Source: Flavobacteriaceae bacterium (GTDB taxonomy: Bacteria; Bacteroidota; Bacteroidia; Flavobacteriales; Flavobacteriaceae). Taken from it: a stretch of 13,962 nt of DNA. The stretch is from assembly GCA_023700885.1 (NCBI GenBank), contig JAMPYA010000048.1, forward strand, positions 1 through 13,962, in the 5' to 3' direction. Position 1 is the stretch's first letter; the number at the start of each line of letters is the position of its first letter. The translations under genes and the position numbers were made by a program. The notes beneath the pieces are model-generated. The model was not told where the DNA came from, did not search any database, and saw only the letters and a program-made list of their open reading frames with translations. Positions 7,461-13,962 of the stretch are shown here, piece by piece.

Positions 7461-8285
7461 ATGGATTTAAATTTAATCCCTCAAATAAAACACTCTCATA
7501 GTGGAAACTTTTTTTTATTAGCCGGTCCTTGTGCCATTGAGGGAGAAGAAATGGCCTTGCGTATTGCAGAACATTTGGTTGCGGTAACTGATAGGTTAGA
7601 AATTCCTTTTATTTTTAAAGGAAGCTTTAAAAAAGCCAATCGGTCTAGAATTGATAGTTTTACCGGAATTGGCGATGAAAAAGCACTTAAAATATTACGT
7701 AAAGTAAGTGAAACTTTTAAAGTTCCGACCGTTACAGATATACACGAAGTTCAAGACGCCATGAAGGCTGCTGAATATGTTGATGTATTACAAATTCCTG
7801 CTTTTTTAGTACGACAAACGGATTTAGTTGTAGCTGCAGCTAAAACAGGAAAAGTGGTCAATCTAAAAAAAGGTCAATTTATGAGTCCGGGAGCCATGAA
7901 ACACAGTGTTCAAAAAGTATTGGATTGTGGTAATTCTCAGGTTACTATTACAGATAGAGGAACCATGTTTGGGTACCAAGATATGATTGTAGATTTTAGA
8001 GGGATTCCTGAAATGCGTAAATTTGCACCAACAATTTTAGATGTAACACACTCTTTGCAACAACCTAATCAAGAAAGTGGTGTTACGGGCGGTAAACCTG
8101 CATTAATCGAAACTATTGCTCGTGCAGGAATTGCAGTTGGTGTTGATGGAATTTTTATTGAAACTCATTTTGATCCTGCCAACGCAAAATCTGATGGAGC
8201 CAATATGCTTAAGTTAGACTATTTTGAAGCTTTAATGAAAAACCTTGTGGCGCTTCGAAAAGTGGTCAATACTTTCGAAAAATAA
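7461..8285 (+). CDS. kdsA: KDO-8-phosphate synthase, metal-dependent class
   Basis: Condenses arabinose-5-phosphate with phosphoenolpyruvate to 3-deoxy-D-manno-octulosonate-8-phosphate, the committed step to the LPS inner-core sugar KDO (cytoplasmic). The 274-residue length is normal for the family. Visible motifs are LLAGPCAIE (20-27), FKGSFKKANRSR, TVTDIHE, LQIPAFLVRQTDL, LKKGQFMSP, DVTHSLQQPN and FIETHFDPANAKSDG. Cys24, His197, Glu234 and Asp245 correspond, with matching spacing, to the four metal ligands known from the Aquifex enzyme. This is therefore the metal-dependent class, unlike the E. coli enzyme, which has Asn in place of the Cys. The ATG at 7461 is preferred over an upstream TTG. 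A hairpin terminator follows the stop. Confidence 0.96.
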   Translation: MDLNLIPQIKHSHSGNFFLLAGPCAIEGEEMALRIAEHLVAVTDRLEIPFIFKGSFKKANRSRIDSFTGIGDEKALKILRKVSETFKVPTVTDIHEVQDAMKAAEYVDVLQIPAFLVRQTDLVVAAAKTGKVVNLKKGQFMSPGAMKHSVQKVLDCGNSQVTITDRGTMFGYQDMIVDFRGIPEMRKFAPTILDVTHSLQQPNQESGVTGGKPALIETIARAGIAVGVDGIFIETHFDPANAKSDGANMLKLDYFEALMKNLVALRKVVNTFEK

Positions 8286-8289
8286 TCAT

Positions 8290-8317
8290 AAAAAAAGCGA
8301 GTTTACACTCGCTTTTT
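8290..8317. terminator. Bidirectional intrinsic terminator (kdsA / nrdJ)
   Basis: An 11-bp perfect stem (AAAAAGCGAGT and ACTCGCTTTTT) with the loop TTAC. It is followed by T residues on the plus strand and, because of the leading A-tract, also on the minus strand. It starts 5 bases after the kdsA stop. It could also stop the convergent nrdJ transcript, about 120 bases after that gene's stop codon. Confidence 0.85.
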
Positions 8318-8394
8318 ACTTTTTGGTTAATTCCATTAAATTAATGGATAATTTTAGAAAAAAATATTATAAATAATTAATTTCTAGCATAGAG

Positions 8395-8429
8395 TAGTCT
8401 TTTATCTATTATCTAAATTCTTATATCTA
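8395..8429 (-). repeat. Degenerate 7-base array 3' of nrdJ
   Basis: On the minus strand, starting eight bases after the nrdJ stop, five successive heptamers read TAGATAT, AAGAATT, TAGATAA, TAGATAA, AAGACTA. AGA occupies positions 2-4 of every unit with no phase break. The next heptamers lose the pattern. The period is the same as in the array at 65-134, although the unit sequence differs. Confidence 0.5.
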
Positions 8430-8436
8430 ATTAATA

Positions 8437-10977
8437 TTAACCACATTTGCTATAACCACAACTTTTGCATTTTAAGCAACCTTCAGAATAAATTAATCCT
8501 TGCGGATCGCCACATTCGGTACATTTTTTATCGGCGGCTGCTGTTCCGTCTGGAACAAATATCTTTAAGGCACGGGCTAAACCATTTTTCCAAGTATTGA
8601 TATTTTCATCGTATAAATTTAGATTGTTGATTAACTCAATTACATAAGTTATAGGCATACCATGACGTAAAACGCCTGAAATTAATTTTGCGTAATTCCA
8701 ATATTCTTTATCAAAAGATCTTGATAAACCTTCTATGGTAACTTTATAGCCATCTTTATCTACATATTGAAAATCGTATCTAGATTTACTTTCGTCTTTT
8801 TTCTTGATTACAAAACCAAACTCAACCCATTGTGGTAAATTAAATCCGCCTTCCATTTTACCGGTAAATATCTCATAGGGTTTACCATCTAAAATTCCCA
8901 CAACAGCGATCCATTTTTCATAATCATTTTGAAAACGAATTACTTTAGCTTCAAGTTTTTTAGGACGTTTTGGCGCAAAAGTTTCTGTAAAACATTCCAC
9001 ATTTTTTTCTTGTTTTTTGTCTGAAGCAATTAAAATTCCGCTTCTTGCTCCATCACGATAAACCGTAATTCCTTTCAATCCTTGTTTCCATGATTCTTTG
9101 TAAATATTGCTCACAACTTCTAAACTTACATCAGAAGGCAAATTAATGGTTGAACTGATAGAGTGAGTTGTATATTTTTGAACCAATGCTTGCATTTCAA
9201 TACGTTTTTTCCAATCAATCTCGTTTGCAGTTGCACCGGCATAAGGACTTTGGTTAATATCAGTTTTTCCTGTAATTTCCATCCACATTTTTACTTTTTG
9301 ATGATACACATCAAACTCTTCAAATGAATCGCCCATATCATCTACAAATGCTACATTTGCTTTGCTTTCCATCGGATTTACTTTTCTTCTTCTTTTGTAT
9401 GAAAGTAAGAAAACAGGTTCTATTCCTGAGGAGGTTTGTGCTAACATGCTTAAAGTTCCGGTGGGTGCAACGGTACTAATCGAGATATTTCTTCTACCAT
9501 GAATCATCATTCTGTTATATAACTCTGGAAATTCTTTGGACATCATCTGAATAAATTCTGATTGATTTTCAATTTCTGGATTAAAAACTTCAAATTTTCC
9601 TCTTGTGATTGCCATATCTATACTACTGTCAAATTCTCCAGTAATTTTAGCTTTCATGATATCATCAACAATTTTTAGTGCCTTATCTGAATCAAATTTC
9701 ACATTCATAGCAGCAATTGCATCGGCTAAACCTGTAAAACCTAAACCTGTTCTTCTGCCTTTTTTTCCTGTTTGATATAATAATTTCCAGGTATCTATTT
9801 CTATTTGTTTGATATGAAGCGGCTCTTCGTCATTCATTATTTTATTGAATATTCTATCTACTGCTTCCAATTCTAAATCAACTAAATCATCCATTAATCG
9901 TTGGGTTTCATAGACAACTTTATAGAGTTTGTCAAAATCAAAAGTTGGATTTTCAGAAAAAGGATTATCGACAAAACTGAATAAATTAACCGCAATTAAT
10001 CTACAACTATCGCCACCTTGCATGGCAATTTCTGAACACGGATTGGTTGATTCATTTTTAAATCCGGGATAAATAGATGAAGTAGAATAATAGTGCTGAC
10101 GATCCCAAAAAATGAGACCTGGTTCAGCAGTGTTGTGTGCACAATTAATAACAGTATTCCACAAATCTCTAGCTTTTATTACTTTAGTGTACTTCGGATT
10201 TGGACTTTCTATTGGAAAACGCAAAGTAAAATCGCCATCATTCATCAAAGCTTCCATAAACTCATCTGATATTCTGATAGAAACATTGGCTCCTGTAACT
10301 TTTGTCAAATCTTGTTTAATAGTAACAAAATCTTCAATATCCGGATGCGCAATATCCATGGTCAACATTAAAGCTCCTCTTCTACCGTTTTGCGCTACCT
10401 CTCTAGTCGTGTTTGAAAAACGATGCATAAACGATACTGCTCCAGTTGTAGAACCAGCAGCATTAGAAACCTCTGCATCTTTTGGACGTAAACCTGATAA
10501 ATCTACTCCAACTCCACAACGTCTTTTAAATAATTGTACTAGTTGTTGATCAGTATAACAAATACCACCATAAGAATCATGAGCAGAAGGAACAACTACG
10601 CAATTAGAAAGCGATGCTATAACAGTATCATTTCCAAGAGTTGACATAACACTTCCTTGAGGTATTATATATTTAAAATCTTTGAATAGATTATAAATTT
10701 TATCTTCTGTAAGTTCTTCTCTTACTTTTCCATAAGCAGATAAATTTTTGTCTACTGACTTTAGGCGATATTTCTCTTCAATTCTCGCAAATTGTTTTGC
10801 CATACGAAGATGCATGTCTTTAGGAGATTTTTCTAAATAATTCCCTTTTTTATCCTTAACCGCATATTTGTTTATCCATGTGGTAGCGGCTAATTCATCT
10901 CCCTTGAAATATGCCAAAGAAGCCTTTAAAACCTCATTATAGCTGTAAACTTCTGTAAAAACCATTTCTTCAATCAT
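8437..10977 (-). CDS. nrdJ: Class II (B12-dependent) ribonucleotide reductase
   Basis: An 846-residue adenosylcobalamin-dependent ribonucleotide reductase, which makes deoxyribonucleotides without needing oxygen or a second radical subunit. The catalytic set is intact. Cys126 (SNCVVVPS) and Cys325 (GDSCRL) form the redox pair. Cys314 in NPCSE is the thiyl-radical residue, with Asn312 and Glu316 beside it. The spacings between the three cysteines (188 and 11) agree with my recollection of the Thermotoga NrdJ numbering. The C-terminus carries a Cys-rich tail (CTECG, then CLKCKSCGYSKCG) that probably binds zinc and shuttles reducing equivalents. An in-frame Met at residue 5 is an alternative start. 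No cobalamin riboswitch was recognised upstream, but a palindrome resembling an NrdR box lies at 11068-11081. The gene is convergent with kdsA. Confidence 0.95.
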   Translation of the reverse strand: MIEEMVFTEVYSYNEVLKASLAYFKGDELAATTWINKYAVKDKKGNYLEKSPKDMHLRMAKQFARIEEKYRLKSVDKNLSAYGKVREELTEDKIYNLFKDFKYIIPQGSVMSTLGNDTVIASLSNCVVVPSAHDSYGGICYTDQQLVQLFKRRCGVGVDLSGLRPKDAEVSNAAGSTTGAVSFMHRFSNTTREVAQNGRRGALMLTMDIAHPDIEDFVTIKQDLTKVTGANVSIRISDEFMEALMNDGDFTLRFPIESPNPKYTKVIKARDLWNTVINCAHNTAEPGLIFWDRQHYYSTSSIYPGFKNESTNPCSEIAMQGGDSCRLIAVNLFSFVDNPFSENPTFDFDKLYKVVYETQRLMDDLVDLELEAVDRIFNKIMNDEEPLHIKQIEIDTWKLLYQTGKKGRRTGLGFTGLADAIAAMNVKFDSDKALKIVDDIMKAKITGEFDSSIDMAITRGKFEVFNPEIENQSEFIQMMSKEFPELYNRMMIHGRRNISISTVAPTGTLSMLAQTSSGIEPVFLLSYKRRRKVNPMESKANVAFVDDMGDSFEEFDVYHQKVKMWMEITGKTDINQSPYAGATANEIDWKKRIEMQALVQKYTTHSISSTINLPSDVSLEVVSNIYKESWKQGLKGITVYRDGARSGILIASDKKQEKNVECFTETFAPKRPKKLEAKVIRFQNDYEKWIAVVGILDGKPYEIFTGKMEGGFNLPQWVEFGFVIKKKDESKSRYDFQYVDKDGYKVTIEGLSRSFDKEYWNYAKLISGVLRHGMPITYVIELINNLNLYDENINTWKNGLARALKIFVPDGTAAADKKCTECGDPQGLIYSEGCLKCKSCGYSKCG

Positions 10978-11067
10978 TATTAAATCAATTTATAATTTGT
11001 GAATTTTTAAGAAATTTAAAATTACACAATATTAAAATGATCTTTTAAGAAGTTTAAAATAGTTGAT

Positions 11068-11081
11068 AACAATTTATTGTT
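11068..11081. promoter_or_regulatory. NrdR-box-like palindrome upstream of nrdJ
   Basis: AACAATTTATTGTT is a perfect inverted repeat (AACAAT, TT, ATTGTT) about 91 bases upstream of the nrdJ ATG. Its core CAATTTATTG matches 9 of 10 positions of the NrdR core CWATATATWG as I remember it. A weaker partner, ACACAATATT, lies at 11024-11033, about 43 bases away centre to centre. NrdR boxes usually come in pairs about three helical turns apart, so this spacing is not ideal. Regulatory function is inferred only. Confidence 0.35.
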
Positions 11082-11155
11082 GAAAAATATTTTTGACTAT
11101 TACATAAGGGTTTAGTAAAAATTGATTATGTTGTGGAACAATTTTTGATAACAAA

Positions 11156-11176
11156 AAAGAGCTATAAAAGCTCTTT
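11156..11176 (-). terminator. Intrinsic terminator after the dehydrogenase gene
   Basis: On the minus strand AAAGAGCT, a five-base loop, then AGCTCTTT followed by a run of T (complement of the A-tract at 11153-11158). The stem is 8 bp and perfect. It begins 10 bases past the stop codon of the gene at 11186-12391 and separates it from nrdJ, so nrdJ should have its own promoter within 10978-11155. Confidence 0.8.
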
Positions 11177-11185
11177 CATTATTTG

Positions 11186-12391
11186 TTATTTTTCTTGATT
11201 GACATAATCTTGTAAATAACTAAATCTTTCAGTTAGTTTTCCTTTTTCAGTCATTTTTGCTCTTTGTAACACACCTTCTTTGTCATTATTAAAAAAAGCT
11301 GGGATTACATATTTTGCAAAATTTTCTCCAAATCCATCTGATGAATCTTTGGGCAATTCGCAAGGTAAATTATCTACTGCCATAACTGCAATAGCTAATG
11401 GTGAGTGGTAATCTGTTTCTTGGTTGGTAAATTTATTATATCCATAAATAGGATTTTCTATGGTTGACGAACGAATAGTAGAAGCAATTGGAATGTTAAT
11501 ATCACAACTAATATCAGCAATTACAGAAATATTAAATTTTGGATTTAACATCATTTCTTTTGAAACAATTTCTGGCGAACCCTCACTATAAAAATGACCA
11601 GCAATGTACATATCAGCTACCGTTGCAAATCGTTCAAAATTATTTTCATACGCTTGCGGATTTTTAAAAAAATCGAAAACATCTATAATTTTCCCATCTT
11701 TTCTTTTTGCATAGTCTAAAACATCTATCTGAACATAAACCGGCTCTTCAAAAGTTTCATTTAAAAAAGCATCTACAGAAACTTGTTTAATAGATATGGC
11801 ATCTAATATTTCTTTGGCACCATTCCCCACTCTTCCGGTACCTGTTAAGACTATTTTAAAAGGATTGAGTTGAATATTTTTTAATTCATCTACTAATTCA
11901 TTTTGGTCAAAATGCGCATTAGCTTTCGGAATTTCGTATAAATTATGTTTTAATCCATAAGTTCTAAAAGCATTATAAGTTCCAACAATTCCGGCATATC
12001 TACCAAAAGCAACAAGTCTTATACCATCAGCATTTACAATAACTTCATGATCAAATAACTCAATGTTTTTTTCTAATACAGTTTTTAACAACAACCTATT
12101 GTGAGCTTGCTTTTTAATGGTGTGTGAAAAGAAAAAGTATTTTTTATTCGGAATCAAATAATCTATAGGAACTTCTTTAACACCCAGTAAAACATCGCAA
12201 TCTGAAATATCATTAACAACTTCTACATCTTGATTTCTATAATCATTATCAGAAAATATACGATCATCAGAACTTTCAACTTTAATAGTCAGTTCTGGAT
12301 AATCATTCATCAACTTTTTACAAATATGTGGTGGCAAAACTGCTCTTTTATCAGGCGGATTTTTTCTTTCTTTAATTAATGCTATCTTCAT
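11186..12391 (-). CDS. Lysine-ketoglutarate reductase / saccharopine dehydrogenase-like protein
   Basis: A 401-residue protein of the alanine dehydrogenase/transhydrogenase N-terminal superfamily. Residues 1-130 hold the substrate-side domain: KERKNPPDKRAVLPP at 7-21, and FFFSHTIKKQ at 86-95, a signature also found in eukaryotic lysine-ketoglutarate reductase. Then come VAFGRYAGIVGTYN (127-140), a Rossmann motif GTGRVG (184-189) for NAD(P), ADISCD, and SSTIENPIYGYN near residue 310. The closest relatives I can recall are saccharopine-forming or saccharopine-cleaving enzymes of lysine metabolism. Plain alanine dehydrogenase is less likely given these motifs. No second saccharopine-pathway gene is beside it, so its substrate is uncertain. 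It is cytoplasmic, has its own terminator, and is divergent from ssrA. Confidence 0.8.
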   Translation of the reverse strand: MKIALIKERKNPPDKRAVLPPHICKKLMNDYPELTIKVESSDDRIFSDNDYRNQDVEVVNDISDCDVLLGVKEVPIDYLIPNKKYFFFSHTIKKQAHNRLLLKTVLEKNIELFDHEVIVNADGIRLVAFGRYAGIVGTYNAFRTYGLKHNLYEIPKANAHFDQNELVDELKNIQLNPFKIVLTGTGRVGNGAKEILDAISIKQVSVDAFLNETFEEPVYVQIDVLDYAKRKDGKIIDVFDFFKNPQAYENNFERFATVADMYIAGHFYSEGSPEIVSKEMMLNPKFNISVIADISCDINIPIASTIRSSTIENPIYGYNKFTNQETDYHSPLAIAVMAVDNLPCELPKDSSDGFGENFAKYVIPAFFNNDKEGVLQRAKMTEKGKLTERFSYLQDYVNQEK

Positions 12392-12469
12392 TTCTAATTA
12401 TTGGTATAAAGTTTGCTACTAAGATATTGGGAAAAAATGGTTGAATAAAATAATTCGGATTGTTTTTCC

Positions 12470-12477
12470 TAAATTTG
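12470..12477 (+). promoter_or_regulatory. Candidate -7 box for ssrA
   Basis: TAAATTTG matches TAnnTTTG exactly, 22 bases before the mature tmRNA 5' end. That allows a short leader to be removed by RNase P. A TTG at 12441-12443 could be the -33 element, but the 26-base spacer is longer than usual. Confidence 0.5.
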
Positions 12478-12499
12478 CAATCGAGTTCATTGAAAATAT

Positions 12500-12888
12500 G
12501 GGGACGACCGGTTTTGACTGCAAGGTCAATTGATGTATAAGCATGTCGAGCTAAGATGCTCTACTCGTAAAATGGGTATCAAAAATTAAACGGCGAGAAT
12601 AACTACGCTTTAGCTGCTTAATCTGAATTATAGTAAGATTAACTTAGTCTGTACAAGGTACGGAAGCTAAATGTCTCTTGAAAGCGATGACTAACCGCGT
12701 TCAGTAAAGAGGCATCGTAAAAGTTGGTATAGGATTAAAGAAGTCTCGGCTTTTTTCTGAAAATAAGAGAATAGGTTTACAGTGGGTTGTTTTTGGTCAG
12801 CTGTAAATAGAAAATCAATCAAAAAATAAACATGTAGAAAGTACTTTGGTTGCTTGTTTGGACGAGGGTTCGAATCCCTCCGTCTCCA
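12500..12888 (+). ncRNA. ssrA: tmRNA (transfer-messenger RNA)
   Basis: Rescues ribosomes stalled on broken mRNAs and tags the unfinished proteins for proteolysis. The 5' end GGGGACGACCGGTTTTGAC is a tmRNA hallmark. GGGGACG (12500-12506) pairs with CGTCTCC (12881-12887) to form the seven-base-pair acceptor stem with one G-U pair. The T-arm GAGGGTTCGAATCCCTC (12864-12880) is a perfect stem-loop. A15-nt-or-less search is unnecessary to place the 3' end: position 12888 is the discriminator A. The sequence after it reads CT, so CCA is not encoded and must be added later. The tag frame lies at 12592-12621. This is a one-piece tmRNA of about 389 bases, with a strong terminator immediately downstream. 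Confidence 0.97.
12592..12621 (+). other. tmRNA tag-peptide reading frame (GENNYALAA)
   Basis: Resume codon GGC, then GAG AAT AAC TAC GCT TTA GCT GCT and stop TAA. The encoded tag is GENNYALAA, preceded in the product by the Ala carried by tmRNA itself. The ALAA end is the ClpXP degron, and the whole tag resembles Bacteroidota tags. Confidence 0.92.
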
Positions 12889-12893
12889 CTTTT

Positions 12894-12936
12894 AAATATC
12901 GTAAATAATTGTTGTTTAATTATTTACGATATTTTT
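12894..12936 (+). terminator. Strong intrinsic terminator after ssrA
   Basis: A perfect 17-bp stem (AAATATCGTAAATAATT and its complement, 12918-12934) with the seven-base loop GTTGTTT, running into a T-tract. It begins five bases after the tmRNA end. The stem is AT-rich but unusually long, and it insulates the following gene from ssrA transcription. Confidence 0.9.
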
Positions 12937-12977
12937 ACTTTATACATCCTTCCTTCTAAATATTCATTTAATAAAAT

Positions 12978-12985
12978 TATATTTG
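12978..12985 (+). promoter_or_regulatory. Candidate -7 box for the radical-SAM-type gene
   Basis: TATATTTG is an exact TAnnTTTG match 17 bases before the proposed TTG start, implying a leader of roughly a dozen bases. No -33 TTG is seen at standard spacing. The ssrA terminator just upstream makes an independent promoter here necessary. Confidence 0.5.
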
Positions 12986-13002
12986 TACAAATATTAAATT
13001 CA

Positions 13003-13962
13003 TTGGTCGATCTTCTTCTCATAACGCCTCCATTTACTCAGTTAAATACGCCCTATCCGGCAACGGCTTATTTAAAAGGTTTTTTGAATACAAAATGCAT
13101 TTCTTCGTTTCAAATAGATTTGGGTATTGAAGTTATTCTTGAACTTTTTTCAAAGAATGGAATTGAAAAATTGTTTGAGTTTGCCAATCAAACTAATAAA
13201 ATTATTTCAACAAACTCTAGAAGAATTATTTCACTAAAATCAGATTATATCAATACTATTGAAGATGTCATTGCATTTTTACAAGGAAAAAATCAAACCT
13301 TGGCAAGACAAATATGTATTAAAAATTTTCTACCACAAGCTTCGCGATTTGACCAATTAGATGATTTAAATTGGGCGTTTGGCAACATGGGAATGCAAGA
13401 CAAAGCCAAACATTTGGCTACTTTGTATTTAGAAGATCTATCCGATTTTATAACCGAATGTGTTGATGAGAATTTCGGATTTAGTCGATACGCTGAAAAA
13501 CTCGGAAAAAGCGCCAACTCTTTTGATGAATTGCATGATACTTTACAAAAAGATATTACATATGTTGATGATATATCGTTGGAAATTTTACATCAGAAAA
13601 TCAAAACTATCAATCCGAAATTAATTTGTTTTTCAGTTCCTTTTCCGGGAAATCTTTATAGCGCTTTTCGGTGTGCTCAATTCATCAAGAAGAATTATCC
13701 CGAGATAAAAATAGCCATGGGAGGAGGTTTTCCAAATACAGAATTAAGATCTATTTCAGATGTTAGGGTATTTAATTTTTTTGATTATATCACTTTAGAT
13801 GATGGTGAATTGCCTTTAGAATTGCTTTATCATCATACCATAAAAACAGATAATAATAATAGTACAATACTAAAAAGAACCTTTTTAACCGAAAATAATG
13901 AAGTCGTTTACCTCAATAATTCATTAAATAAAGATTATCCTTTTTCTAAAATTGGAACTCCG
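13003..13962 (+). CDS. Radical-SAM-type protein, N-terminal part (cut by window edge)
   Basis: An open frame of 320 codons that has no stop before the window ends. It begins VDLLLITPPFTQLNTPYPA, then TAYLKGFL: this LLxITPPFxxxxxPYPxxxYLKG opening is typical of B12-binding-domain radical SAM proteins. Residues about 205-270 (KLICFSVPFPGNLYSAFR, GGGFPNTELR, DYITLDDGE) look like the cobalamin-binding-type Rossmann domain. No DxHxxG histidine is visible, so cobalamin may bind base-off without a protein His, or not at all. The CxxxCxxC iron-sulfur motif would lie beyond the edge. The start is TTG at 13003: there is no ATG before the conserved opening, and the candidate promoter sits just upstream. 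The substrate is unknown. Confidence 0.82.
   Translation, partial: MVDLLLITPPFTQLNTPYPATAYLKGFLNTKCISSFQIDLGIEVILELFSKNGIEKLFEFANQTNKIISTNSRRIISLKSDYINTIEDVIAFLQGKNQTLARQICIKNFLPQASRFDQLDDLNWAFGNMGMQDKAKHLATLYLEDLSDFITECVDENFGFSRYAEKLGKSANSFDELHDTLQKDITYVDDISLEILHQKIKTINPKLICFSVPFPGNLYSAFRCAQFIKKNYPEIKIAMGGGFPNTELRSISDVRVFNFFDYITLDDGELPLELLYHHTIKTDNNNSTILKRTFLTENNEVVYLNNSLNKDYPFSKIGTP

Noticed and set aside
10112..10549. 145-codon plus-strand frame inside nrdJ
   Set aside because: Antisense shadow of a strongly conserved nrdJ segment; its composition reflects the opposite-strand codons.
10978..11155. Cobalamin riboswitch before nrdJ
   Set aside because: No B12-box-like conserved core or multi-stem structure could be recognised in this AT-rich spacer.
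13293..13517. 74-codon minus-strand reading frame
   Set aside because: It lies wholly inside the radical-SAM-type coding region on the other strand and has no recognisable features or promoter.

Overview
The window looks like ordinary chromosomal DNA from a member of the Bacteroidota, most likely a flavobacterium. The DNA is AT-rich. Several genes are preceded by a TAnnTTTG-type -7 box rather than a sigma70-style promoter. The tmRNA tag GENNYALAA is of the Bacteroidota type. The protein families (DUF5723 barrel, Mpl, B12-dependent ribonucleotide reductase, lysine-ketoglutarate-reductase-like dehydrogenase) fit that group.

Layout. Positions 1-154 are a gene-free end made of short tandem repeats. 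From 155 to 7242 seven genes all read leftward (minus strand). In transcription order they are mpl (peptidoglycan recycling ligase), radC, a divergent polysaccharide deacetylase, a YjjG-like HAD phosphatase, a small lipoprotein, a DUF5723 outer-membrane protein and a secreted protein of unknown function. The lipoprotein and DUF5723 genes overlap by ATGA. kdsA (KDO-8-phosphate synthase, LPS core precursor) reads rightward from 7461, divergent from mpl. A hairpin terminator lies between kdsA and the convergent nrdJ (class II, adenosylcobalamin-dependent ribonucleotide reductase, minus strand). Upstream of nrdJ is a minus-strand gene resembling lysine-ketoglutarate reductase, with its own terminator. 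On the plus strand follow ssrA (tmRNA, 12500-12888), a strong terminator, and the first 320 codons of a radical-SAM-type protein that runs off the right edge.

How the genes relate. mpl, kdsA, the deacetylase and the lipoprotein/barrel/secreted trio all concern the cell envelope. radC, nrdJ and ssrA are DNA and translation housekeeping genes. I see no phage, transposon, CRISPR, toxin-antitoxin or defence cluster. The most interesting signals are non-coding: two degenerate arrays with a strict 7-base period lying 3' of transcription units (65-134 and 8395-8429), a 20-bp inverted repeat made of two back-to-back -7 boxes before radC, and a 14-bp NrdR-box-like palindrome upstream of nrdJ. Among proteins, the deacetylase lacks one canonical metal-binding His, and the edge protein starts with TTG.
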